Assembly: GCA_964036155.1 (NCBI GenBank)
Contig: OZ038423.1
Location: forward strand, 8,075,249 to 8,139,248
DNA: 64,000 nucleotides
Direction of reading: 5' to 3'
From: Diploscapter coronatus
Lineage: Eukaryota > Nematoda > Chromadorea > Rhabditida > Rhabditidae
Position numbers and translations under genes: made by a program. Positions 12,545 to 22,916 of this stretch are shown here, piece by piece (position 1 is the stretch's first letter; every line of letters begins with the position of its first letter). The notes beneath the pieces are model-generated. The model was not told the DNA's origin. It did not search any database and saw only the letters and a list, made by a program, of their open reading frames with translations.

Positions 12545-15500
12545 TTAGGGAGTTTTTCCGGGCAAAGTGCTAGATGGACTTCGTTTTCGGAGGTTTCCTT
12601 CTTCTTCATTGGCATTTTGATAAAGTTTCTGGTTGGACTTCTGGAAGTAGGGGTTGTTGTGCCCAGCGGTCATTCGTCGTGGCGGCAGTCCTCTCATCGG
12701 AATCGAGACGGCATCTGCCTCTTCATTCAACTGCTGACTGGGAGGTGCAAGTGATTTCTTTCGGTCAAACACGTGCGACAAAACTCTGAAAATTAGTAGA
12801 TCATTAATGCTTCGGAAGGAATGTCTTATGAAGTATTTTATCCTCATAGCTGGTTTCAAACCACTCACTACTAAACCGTTCGACTTGTTTCAATGATGTA
12901 ATACCTCGTTGAACCCTCAAGGGCTATTGTGTGTCCCTTGAAACGAATGCTTGTTACCCCATCGAAAGATTAAGGCTAATTCTCACAAAATGCATTTGAA
13001 CATCTACTTTTCCGAAACATTAATTTATGCCTTCGAAAAAGTGGAGGTTCAAATATTGACTTTGTAAGAAATAACATTGAAAAATTTACGATACTTGCAT
13101 CGCTTTTTGACCTATATTTGTAGGCCTCCACATTTTCGTGGGGTTAATAGGTGATAAATTAGGTAAAAATGTTAGATATTGTGAGGTTCCACGAGCGTTA
13201 AATGAATGTGAACTAATCAAGTTAGGCAGTAGTTATTAAACATGCGACACTTTCTTCGCATTTCACTCTCAGATTTATTTGAATGGTTTTCTTTTTTAAT
13301 TTTTCTAATTCATCAACACGTTTCTAATATTCTACTGTCATGAGTCACAACGATAACTACCCAAATAAGTTAGAATCAGTTCTACTCGCGATTTTCTAAA
13401 ATAACTACTCGGAAAGAAGTCATAATTTACATACTTTTTTTTTACATGAAATGATGTTCCCGTTTTTGTTCTTGATCACCTAATTTTCAACTACTATGAC
13501 ACTCCCGATTTTTTGCTTTTTAGCCAGATTGATTCTTGAATTTTATCCACTTCTGCGGAATTCGTAAGAATTGTCGATCGCAGTGGACGCATTGTCGTTC
13601 TAATTACGATAGTTCAATTCAAATTCGATGTTTGAATATGTTCTACTCTGTTTTTCACCCACACCTGGCTTTGGCTTTCATTTTTCTCGTTTCTGATTCG
13701 TCTCTCGGCTCCAACTCTTTTTATTCTTTTGAGGCAAACTATGCCAACAATTATTGTAAAGGTGAGAGTCATGATTGTTTTCAAATGATTTTTCTAAACC
13801 TACATACTATTATTGAGCTATAGTCGTCTTATTTTGCACGGCATCTAAATCTAGATGCGTCGAGGAAAGGAGGAGCGGGAGAACGCTTGAAAATGAGAAG
13901 TTAGAAAAATTCGAGTCAGAGCCAGATTTGGACGCAAAAACGGTATAGTTCACTATTTTATGATGCGCACTATTTTCTTACCGTCGTCTTCTCGCGTAAT
14001 CATCGTAATCAGCACCCGAGCCCACTTGGACATCCTTCTGTGGAGACGGATAATTCCTGTTGTTCTGAGACGGATAGCTATTGCGATCATTACGATCCCC
14101 CCTTCCCATCGGCGTCATCGATGATCTGTCTCTGAAGAATTCGTTTTCTTGATTAACAATAGATTGACATCGTTTTGATTGGAACTTCATGGTTTTGGTG
14201 CAATCAGTAAACAATACAACACATACAACTGTTCATTTTGAAAGCTATGAGTTTCATACTTCAAACGGGGATGTCCAAGGCCTAGAATTTGAAAATTCCA
14301 ACGACGACGACTCATTTTTCAAAACTCCGAAGCCAAAGAAAAAAGGCTAAGAGTTCAACGAAAACCTTTAAGATCAAAGGAACCTAACGACGAAGCTTTG
14401 CTCATCCCTGGTTCCAAACATGAAATTTCCGAAGGACGTCTTCTTGAAGCTTACCTGGAAGGATAGTTGTTTTCTCTTGAATCTCTCGAAATTGATGGAT
14501 ATCGGCTATCTCGATTGTCTCGTTCCCTGAAACTTAACTCATCCAGGATTGAATACAATGTGTCGGAATCATTCATGTGATACCCTGATGATGAAGATGG
14601 GTAGTTGTTATTTTCCCTTGAGGTTGAAGGATAGTTATTGCTATCTCTGAAATATCAATTATTTCGAATTAGTTATATAAGTACTGTCAAATTCTTCAAT
14701 TATGACGAAGTTCACAATACCTTGATGGGCTCTGGAAATTGCCAGGTCTCGGTTGACGAGAGTAGTTGTCTCTGAACAGTTGACTTATTCAAGATCAGTA
14801 TATCAGTATCAGGGTTGTGCGAGAATTTCCGTTTCCGTCCATTTTTGGCCAATTTCCGCTCCGTTTCCTTTCTCGAAATTTAAAGGGTAACCCTTCCGTT
14901 TCCACTACCGCGTACAAAATTTTCGGAGAATTATTTACGCTCCTCTACCGAAAATCTCAAAGGTCATTTTCGCACAGCCCTGATCAGTGTAATAAAATGC
15001 AGTAGAGTGTAAATATGAAACCAAGCATAATTTTTTGCATCATAGCCACATGTAAAAGACTTATTGATGGAATCATAGGAACGTCAGTCATAGGAAAGGA
15101 ACATTTTAGATTCAGTACTCATGATATTCGAATGGAGATCGATGTAAATGACATATGTTTGCTTCGTTCAACTTGTTATCATCTGTTCATTTTTCTAACA
15201 GTACTTACCTCTGTGGTGAATTGTAACTGCCAGGTCTTGATTGTCGCGGATAGTTGTTGGCGTTGTTTTTATCGCGTGGTGGATGAGGCGGCGCGAATGT
15301 CGATGATGAGTAATTCGTAGCGCTAGGTTTGAGTGAAGGCAGGGGGACGGGCTCTTGGAAGTGAGAGCCTGGCCCAGCAGCACGAGCGACTTTGGCATGA
15401 GCATATCCACCTGGAGCAGAGTCTACGTATGCAGAATGAGGTGGGGGCGGTGGTGGTGGGGCTCAAAATCGGCACAATGACTACTGGTGCAAATAAGAAA

Positions 15501-18500
15501 AAAAAAAATCATAAAAATGTGCTATGAGACAGACTGGCAAAATTCTTGAAAAACACATCTCGAAACAGTTGTATGGAAAAATTGACTCGCACAATTTACG
15601 TCTCAAAATTAACAGAACTCAGCAATCCCGAATCATTTTTCATGACAGAAAACTCAACTAGTGAGTATTTTATCGAGACTTCGAAGATTTTCTTACTCCT
15701 ACACGTACCGTAAGCTCCAAAGTGAGCGCTATGGCGGGCAATGTTTGTTTTTCTCTCCGAACCAATCAAAACAAGCCAATATTGTCAGCACATTAGACAC
15801 TAATTCAGTGGTGTTCGAAAATGCTTTTCGAGGTTTTCGGAAACGAGACGAAAATTTTCGAACACCCCTGCTGTAATTGCATTAAATCTCTAGTCTTAAA
15901 AATTTTAATGCTCAATAAATAATTCGTGCTCATCGTTAGAACGACGAGTCAAACCTTCAGCAATTCTCATGCTTAAAACCCTGCCATGAAAAACGTGACT
16001 CATTTCTGTCAGTATTATTTCGCAGACATGTAAAAATGAAGATAAAATAAAATAATATATTACCTGCGTATTCATCGTGGTGCTCGTCGTGATGCTCCTC
16101 GTGTTTTGGACAACTGCAGTAGCCCTGAAGATAAAATTAATATCTTCTTTAAAATGATCTCGTTCTTACCGCATCTGGTCCCGGATGGCCTAAAACTATT
16201 TTTAAAGATGATTTATCATCAAAGACATTTCATTTTTAAGTAAAAATTGATCTATTCTATAATCTATAATAACACGTCCTCGATGATAAACGGTCTTTAA
16301 AAACTTAACTGGGTGGCCAGGATATCTAAAAAAAAAAAGATCATTTTTATTCAATCCTCTTATAAATGATCAGTCTATCTTACCCTTTTTCGCCCATATC
16401 ACCACATGGTCCAGGCTTTCCTGCATTTTTATTAGCATAAAGAAATAGTTAAAATAAAATTTTACCAGGCGGTCCGCAAGCCTAAATTAAAAACTATAAT
16501 CTAAAGGAAGAAAACTTAGATCATACCCCAGCCGGTCCGGGTCTTCCTGCAAAATACTCATAGCGATTTAAATCAGAGATTAAAATTTGTTGCGATTATT
16601 TGAACTTCAGTAAATTTGAACCCCAGATTTAAATTGCTTATGAATACGAAACCTGGTGGAGGGCTCCATCCTTTGACTCCAGGTGCTCCTGAAAAATAAT
16701 GAATTTTAATTGGATAAGCTATCTACGAAGTTAGAGCTATACCAGCTGGTCCAGGATATCTGAAATAATAAAATAAACATGAAATATCAAGGAATGAAGT
16801 CAATCAAGGGTGTACAAACGCATTTGCGTTAAAACGCGTTAAGAACTTGAAAAAAATCATCCGTCCATTCATTTCGAAAGTTCCTTTTTGTATCATATGT
16901 AGGATACAAATTTGGATCTATTCCACGAAGAATCTTTCGAAATGGATGACCGGACGGTTTTAAAATCGTATGCCGATCCTTTTTGAAAAAAAAAATATTT
17001 TTGGAATAGATGCCGAATTGTGTCTAGCATGTGCTACAAAAAACTTCGAGACGAATTGACGGATGATTTAGAAGAAAAGTTCCTAACGAGTTTTAACGCA
17101 AATGTCTTTATACGCTCCTGAGATCAATAGCGCAGAATGAATTACCCAGGTTCGCCCTAAAATAAACGTATTTTAGAAAGAGTCGTTAGACTGAAATATC
17201 TTACACAAGGTCCAGGTTTTCCGATTGCCAGAATCGAATCTCCTCCCGGTTTTCCTTCTGTAAAACTTATTTAGACAGGATCCATCGACTGTCAACATTA
17301 TACCTGATCCATGCTAAATTTATGTTTTTAAATTAATTAAATTTGTGCTGAAAATACTTACTTTTCCCTGCGGTCCATGTGGTCCATGAAAACGTATTCA
17401 ATGATAATTTATCGTTAATTTATACAGTGGCGAGCATAAGCTTAGAAACGCATATTATTTTGGCATCTGTGATTCAATAGCTTTCTTGTCTGATTTTCTT
17501 GAAGCAGCATATCACTAATTTAGGACAAATATTCATGCCACTTTGAAAGACTTCAAATGAGTTCGAATAATGATTTTAAAGTATACGAGAGATTATTTAA
17601 AAAAGAACCAGATCGTTTCTAAACATTTTCTCGTCACTGTATGATGGATGGGCTATATTCGAAATTAAATAATAAACCGAATTTAAAAGATGATTTTGTA
17701 TCTTCTGATTATAGCCTATCACCTATGATAAATAGTCGCTGAATACGACATTTAATAACATACTGGATCACCACATTCACCAGGGGCTCCTGTAAAAATA
17801 TGAGTTTGGGGAATTTTTAAATTCGGTAAGGTTTTCCTACCCTCAGGACCAGGATGAGGGCTGAATCCGGGGTGGCCTTGAAAATAGACTTTTTAATTAG
17901 GTTCAAAAGAAGGAATAAGCATATAATTAGTGTGTTATGCCATTTTACGCGTTCGATACGCAATTTTAGTCCTTTTTCAAGCAACCAACCTGGTATTCCT
18001 GAAAATGCGATTTTTCGTACTATATCTCTAACTAAGCAAATTTACCGTCCAATCCTGGCTCGCCACAGTCTCGTGAAACGAAAAATCATTAGATTAGGCG
18101 AAAATTAGATGAAAAATAAATAAATTTACCAGATTTCTGATGCTGTAAAGTTAAAATTATAGATAAAATCACATATCTTGTTTTCCTGGAGGTCCCCTGA
18201 AAATTGCAATATTTTTGGTTTAAAATTGGAGTTTAAACGCGCCTGGGACCACAGGGGCATTGAATGCAACCTGGCTTAGAGTGCTCATCTCCATAGATAG
18301 CAATTCCATCAGCTCCCGGCTTCTTGAAATAATTGATTTAGATTGGTTTATAAGGCTTTTAGAGCATTTTAAAGGTTGCTCCGATTTCTATTCAATGAAA
18401 CAACGAAAAATTCTTTTGAATATTAGTCGAGGGGACTAAGCTCTAAAACAGGAGTCGAACGGACTTGATTTTGGAAAAAAATTCAGAACCAGAATAGTAA

Positions 18501-21280
18501 ATTTCTTTCCAGATTTTTTGGAACCGTAATCTGAATTGATGTTCCAAAATTTGCCGGAATCTGGACCAAATTTTCGGAATCCGAGCCGAAAATGAATTCC
18601 GTCTCGCCCGTGCTATCATCTATAGCTATAAATTTCTACAGAACATGTAGAGCTTCCAAAATTTTGTTTAGAAATCGGAAAAGACGCACCATCGTTCAGG
18701 TGAAAATTCATTTTTATCAGAAAATCAAAAAAAATCACCCCTTCGTCGCCGTCATGACCAGGATCTGAAATGATTGAGTTTTGATGTTTTATTTACTCAA
18801 AATATTGCTACTCACGTCCATCGTCTCCGTGTTTCCCTGGAGGTCTTAAAACTGATCTATTAGATTCTATTTAGAGAGCTGATCTTCATCCTAGTGAAAA
18901 TTGAAATTAAGACTTATCTGGTGGTCCTAAAATTGGAATTATGACTCGTTTACTAAAAGCATTCTCAAACCATGAGGGCAGTGCGGTTGCGGAGCGCATT
19001 TGCAGTGATGCTCCTCATGACCTCCACCTCCTTCGCCTCCATCGTTCCCTCCGTGATCGTCGTTCCCTCCGTGATCATCGCCATGTTCGTCACCGCCTCC
19101 ACCTATGAGTTTTGAGTCATGGTTTATCAACAGCTAATACTTTTTTTATTGCTATTCACGATATGACTTAGAAGGAATATCCTTTCTCGATAATTTTGAA
19201 AAGTTGCATCGCTATATGCTGAGCAGGATTGACAAAGGAAATGCGCACAGATGCGACCTTACAAATTTTGATGAGACCTCCCAAATAGGGATTTTCAATG
19301 ACGGGGATTAAGGTGAAAACATCAAAATAGTCTATTTTCCACTTCCGCTTGTGAATTTGCAAATTTGAATGCAGTTTTGACAAGCGAAGCTCCTCATTTC
19401 TTGCACAAAATAAAGACGAGTAAAAAACGGCTTAAAGTTCCCTGGCTCCAGGTTCCTATTTTGCCGACTTGTATGTTTTCATCGTAGTCCCTGTCGTTGA
19501 AAAACCTTACTTGGAAGGTTTCATCAAAGATCTGTGAGTTCGTATCTGTGCACTTCACTTGTGAACTTGATAGGATAAAAATACGTTTCCATACTATTCC
19601 GTATGCAACTATTGCATCCACTTTTCCAGATCGTCTACTTTCTCTGCACTATCTCATCCAGTTTTAACTTTTCATTTCGCGAGAAATCCAAATTGACGAT
19701 AAACATGCAGAATCTTGCCTCCTCCACCTCCAGATCCCCCAGAGTTAGCGCCTCCCGACCCATAATCCGTGTAATCTCGGAATCTCTGTCGGAAGTTGGT
19801 GTACCGTTTTCTCGGTTCGGAACTTCGAGCGACACGAATTGTCACACTCGCCATCTCGTGCCAAGCATTGTCGGCGTAGTGCTGAAAATCATGACTCAAT
19901 AACTTATGATGGACGATTCATGTTATGTCTTCAGGATCTATGCATTTCGCGTTCTGGCTAGTCGGAATTAGTACGGTATCTCTTTTCTAACAAGAAAGCA
20001 ATCAGTATGTTACTTACAGAGTCGGTTTTTTCAGACAGTCAATTCTGACATACTGAAAACGAATATTCTGTCTAAAAATTCTGAGAATGCACATTGTTTC
20101 AGAATTTGACGCGAAGTTTGCCTTTCCCTTCCATTGTAAATATTGATATTATGACACATTGGCGTATATCGTGAAACTAGCGTCGACAATGTTATTATTC
20201 GCTGCATTAGCAAAAAACCAGCGAGGAATATCAATGCCAAACCCTGGGATTAGAGTGCATACTCTACCTTTTTGGACCTGAAATTCGTTATCAGCACTTA
20301 CGTTTAACTTTCCCTGAAAATATGAACTGATTCTGTTAGTAACACGCTGATAGTTTCACTGCAAGATATTTCGTCTATGATCGCCAAATTTTTGCATCGT
20401 GAAGATCGAAATCAGGGCTGCTCGAAATACTAAGAAAAATCGGAGTCGGAATGAAATTTTTCTTAACTCCGGAATCGGAATTAGTGGGAATTGATTTTTT
20501 TTCACGACCCAGAGTAGGAATCAGAATTCCGAACATTCTTGATCCAAGTTGCCAAATTAGTGAATGTATGGTAGAAAATGAAAAATGCATCTTCTTCTGC
20601 TACTATTTCATCATCACTTATAAAATTTTTCTTCTGAAGATGAAACATAGTTTATAGACCATAAACTTTAGAAACAATTCTAAGCATACATGATCCATGC
20701 TTCAAAAGAACTATGTTTACTTAGAGTTTTTGCAGTTATGAATTTCATAGAAAGTGGTTATGCTTCTGCATTTGGATAGTTTATGAAATACATCGATTGA
20801 AATTTCAGTTAGATTTGATTTAGAAAGCTCGATGGTTTGTCACGAATTGCAAAGGACTTGACAGGAAATGCAGAAGAATGACAATTGAGCATGAAGATGC
20901 ATCATGTTAATGCGTGCGATATTGTAGAAAGTTTGCTCATAAAGCTGTGCAATCGTGTAGAATTGAATCAGGCGCGCCGTTTGAATAGAGTTCTGATTTA
21001 TATCTTTCTCGTGAACTGATCAGAATAATTTCAATTCAAGGATCGGTAACAATATCGAATAATCAACATGGTGCGTGAAGATCAACTTCATAATAAGAAA
21101 ACCAACCTTCCATTCATGAAAATCACTCATGGCTTCTTCGTAAAAACCATGTATATCGGAAACGGCGTAGAGAATTGAAACGATTGAGAGCAAGAGGAGA
21201 CAGGCAGAGGCTGCCAGAGAGACATGAGCTGCTGATCGGACGGCGAAACGCATCGATGAGTCTTCCTTTTTGGTGCTCAT
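12545..21280 (-). CDS. Cuticle-type collagen split into about 30 small exons
   Basis: Exon 1 (21107-21280) encodes the nematode cuticle-collagen N-terminus: a basic start, then a membrane segment (LAASACLLLLSIVSILYAV). Exon 2 (19719-19881) has YADNAWHEM and the basic cleavage-type site EPRKR. Exon 3 (18971-19102) is Gly/His/Asp-rich and ends CKCAPQPHC. Then come many Gly-X-Y microexons of 6-47 nt between 18836 and 16310, several starting with a split Gly codon (G|GN). Cys residues are scattered (CIQCPCGP, GECGDP, GPCGE, GACGPP). Exon 16064-16124 has a His/Glu cluster. The C-terminal part (15209-15461, then smaller exons to 12785) is disordered: a poly-Pro start, then repeated R-D-N/S-x-Y-P-S units, ending RSPSSTLPGKTP. 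Exon 2 uses a GC donor (GGAG|GCAAGA). The canonical path skips relics listed separately. Most known cuticle collagens have few introns, so this structure is unusual. Confidence 0.75.
12981..13185. repeat. Foldback (inverted repeat) in a collagen intron
   Basis: Arms 13033-13057 and 13114-13138 are near-complementary (CGAAAAAGTGGAGG against CCTCCACATTTTCG, continuing outward and inward imperfectly). Outer CTCACAA and TTGTGAG flank them. It may be a small degenerate inverted-repeat element. Confidence 0.4.
13638..13904 (+). CDS. Candidate small secreted peptide nested in the collagen intron
   Basis: Two exons on the strand opposite the collagen gene. Exon 13638-13761 encodes a short N-region and a hydrophobic core (LALAFIFLVS), then SSLG, a reasonable signal-peptide cleavage area, and ends at a strong donor (AAAG|GTGAGA). 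After a 93-nt intron, the acceptor AAATCTAG opens exon 13855-13904. This stays in frame, gives a basic, Gly-containing tail ending KMRS, and stops at TAG. The total is 57 residues with one Cys. I do not recognise the product. The exon phases, the donor and the hydrophobic leader argue for a real gene. The small size and lack of a known family argue for caution. Confidence 0.4.
14809..14983. mobile_element. MITE-like element with CAGGGTTGTGCGA ends
   Basis: Ends TCAGGGTTGTGCGA and TCGCACAGCCCTGA are inverted repeats of about 14 bases with one mismatch. The flanks TCAGTA and TCAGTG could be a target duplication. The interior has no coding capacity. It lies in a collagen intron. Confidence 0.6.
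15806..15873. mobile_element. Short inverted-repeat element, same terminal family
   Basis: About 70 bases with arms GGTGTTCGAAAAT and ATTTTCGAACACC, exact inverted repeats. The outer end reads CCCTGCTG, similar to the CAGGG-TGTTCGA ends of the neighbouring elements. It lies between collagen exons 16064-16124 and 15209-15461. Confidence 0.5.
16170..16189 (-). pseudogene. Relic or frame-breaking Gly-X-Y microexon
   Basis: It has good splice sites (TTTTAG and GCG|GTAAGA) and reads GHPGPDA if entered in phase 1. The upstream exon 16310-16325 ends in phase 0 at CCA|GTTAAG, so including these 20 bases would shift the frame. Skipping joins GYPGHP directly to GYCSCP in frame. It looks like a former collagen exon after loss of one G at a junction. 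Confidence 0.5.
16811..17114. mobile_element. Long-arm foldback element in a collagen intron
   Basis: Arms 16811-16880 and 17044-17114 are imperfect inverted repeats of about 70 bases, sharing for example CATTTGCGTTAAAAC, GGAACTT-like and ATCATCCGTC blocks. A second inner pair (TCTATTCCA near 16917 and TGGAATAGA near 17001) extends the fold. ATCAA lies close to both outer edges and may be a target duplication. No coding capacity. Confidence 0.65.
17368..17385 (-). pseudogene. Eroded 5' part of a Gly-X-Y exon
   Basis: These 18 bases encode GPHGPQ in frame with the exon that follows (17362-17367). The expected acceptor reads TTTTCAT instead of TTTTCAG. The next usable acceptor, ACCGCAG at the end of this stretch, lies exactly two Gly-X-Y triplets downstream and keeps the frame, leaving a 6-nt exon (GGAAAA). 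Confidence 0.5.
17425..17639. mobile_element. Tc1/mariner-type MITE with TA duplication
   Basis: The 215-bp element is bounded by TA on both sides (17423-17424 and 17640-17641). Its termini, CAGTGGCGAGCATAAG at one end and the complement of CAGTGACGAGAAAATG at the other, share a further TTAGAAACG block, giving inverted repeats of about 26 bases. TA duplication with CAGTG ends is typical of Tc1/mariner-derived non-autonomous elements. No transposase is present. It lies in a collagen intron. Confidence 0.75.
18177..18196 (-). pseudogene. Gly-X-Y microexon with a broken donor
   Basis: The acceptor TTTTCAG is intact and the 20 bases encode GPPGKQ, but the donor reads CAAG|ATATGT, one base (A for G) from a good GTATGT site. 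The neighbouring exon 18239-18322, using CGC|GTTTAA, joins exon 18130-18142 in frame without it. Confidence 0.5.
18837..18845 (-). pseudogene. Eroded first Gly-X-Y triplet of a microexon
   Basis: These nine bases (GACCTCCAG) continue the collagen pattern into exon 18816-18836, but the preceding bases read TTTTAA rather than TTTTAG. The internal CCTCCAG|GG acts as a canonical acceptor exactly nine bases downstream and in frame. Confidence 0.45.
18879..18889 (-). repeat. Dispersed 11-mer TGAAGATCAGC (one of at least 8 exact copies)
   Basis: Exact copies (either strand) start at 18879, 23555, 29569, 34021, 36875, 37505, 43390 and 45353. Single-mismatch forms start at 38769, 40155, 41259, 43970, 45403, 47381 and 21076. 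All lie in introns or spacers. At 37505 the motif abuts a 3' splice site (CTTCAG|ATAATC). Its function is unknown. Confidence 0.7.
18918..18926 (-). pseudogene. Nine-base Gly-X-Y exon relic
   Basis: The acceptor TTTTAG is intact and the nine bases read GPP in the collagen frame. The donor reads CCAG|ATAAGT, one base from the consensus GTAAGT. The flanking exons 18971-19102 and 18816-18836 join in frame without it. Confidence 0.5.
20412..20545. mobile_element. MITE-like element, CAGGGCTGCTCGAAAT end
   Basis: The left end ATCAGGGCTGCTCGAAAT and the right end (complement of ATTCCGAACATTCTTGAT) are imperfect inverted repeats. The interior repeats GGAATCGGAATT-like units. It sits in the first collagen intron and matches the terminal family of the 14.8-kb element. 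Confidence 0.45.
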
Positions 21281-22916
21281 GTTTGGGTCTAAATGGAATT
21301 GGATTTGAAAAATTAGAAGATATTCAACTCGTTATAGCCGGAGATATAACACGAAACAATTTATAAATGATACTGATAAAAATCAGTCTGATGAATTAGA
21401 AATCACAGATTATTATAACAAAAAAAACACGAAAAATCATTGAATACTGTCTCAAAAGGCAACACTTCAAAGTGATCAAGGCTATATTGCAGAAATTCAA
21501 AAGAAACAAAGCAATTAATGCTTAAGCGATGTGTAATGCAACATGAGTATACTGTAGCAATGAGAACACGGATAAGCGATATGAAATGACTTTGAAATAG
21601 GCGATTTATCGAGGAAGGGCTAAGATCTGGCTGACATGGGGGCTTTAAAGCCGTTCTGTATCAGCCCTCCCCTTCCTGATCCCTCCCATCTCTCTTTCTT
21701 CCAGCCTTCGTCTTCTTTTTTCTCATTCCGCCTCCCCTTCAGCCTCCACAGTTTCACACAGGCAGGCATTCGACGACACTTGTAAGCCCAATTGCTAATA
21801 GAAAATCTCAAGAGTTTAGCAGCGAATCATCCATGTTTCATATGAAATTCGGAATATCACATCCGAATAATTCATGAAAAACGTCAAGCATTAGCATATC
21901 CAAGCATATACACAAGCACGCTGCAAGATTTTACATTCAAACTCTGAATACCTCAAAAACATATACGAAACTCGTTGCTAGGCTTAATTATGAAAAATTC
22001 TGGCTACTTATATTTTGCACCCATTTCTTCTAAAAAATATATGTACCATGAAGAAAAAGAGGGGTGAAAATACAGGCGGGTAAAGTTTTCCTGTGTTTGC
22101 ATTGGCTAATCTGTGGAAGTGAACGCTCCTCGAGTGCCCTTTCCATGCAAGTAAATGCCAATCATTAACGCATTGGATTTCCTTTGACCATTGCCCGCTC
22201 ACCTGCTGCTTTGTTCCTCATTTCATGAACTCCACTCAACCCAATTGAGATTCACAGGGCAGAAAAACAAAATGAACCATGTCACAACTTGCACTTCTTC
22301 GGAAGAAACATTTTTATCGAAAATATAGGAAAAAGTGAATGGTTTAGCTTGATGCATAATTGACGAACTAATTATGATCGATTTAATTTATATCGGCTTT
22401 CAAAACAAATTTAGTCGTTCTAAAAAACGAATCTGTGATCATGCACGATCGAAATTCATCTGCGCATGTCGTTTCATTGTTTAGAAACTCAATGTACCTT
22501 TTCCGAAGGAATATTTGACGCCTCCGTATTTAGAGTTTTAGAATGATTTTCTTCTTGAAATTTAAAATTTCTATTCATCGAACTGAATTTCATTTCGTAT
22601 GATATCCATTGATTGATCAATACGCCGCTAAAGTTATGATCTTTATTGCACAGATTGCCGAATTCAATATTGAATAAGCTTAATAAGTGCAATTGAACTT
22701 AATCTGATAATTTTATTTTAAACATGTTAAGTGAAGCGTAAGAGTATTATTGGCCCAGATTTAGCATCCTGCTGATTTTCCTAAGGGTATAAGCTTTAAT
22801 TTATGATCTCAAGAAACGAAATATTTGCAATTGCAGAATTTTGAACCTTAAAATATTCGCGTATCCTTTTTTCTATTTCAAATATTCAAGCATTTCAAAT
22901 TAGATCTGAACACATT
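21281..22916. other. Upstream region of the collagen gene, no gene seen
   Basis: AT-rich spacer with a short pyrimidine-rich block near 21,655-21,760. No supported coding region or RNA gene. It should contain the collagen promoter, but I recognise no specific site. Confidence 0.45.

Noticed and set aside
18420..18620. Another MITE in the collagen gene
   Set aside because: It shows GGAATC-like pieces and a weak inverted pair (TTTTGGAA/TTCCAAAA), but the ends could not be defined.
18913..18926. U12-type AT-AC intron at the ATAAGT donor
   Set aside because: No ATATCC-type donor, no AC acceptor and no branch consensus; loss of the G at a normal donor is simpler.
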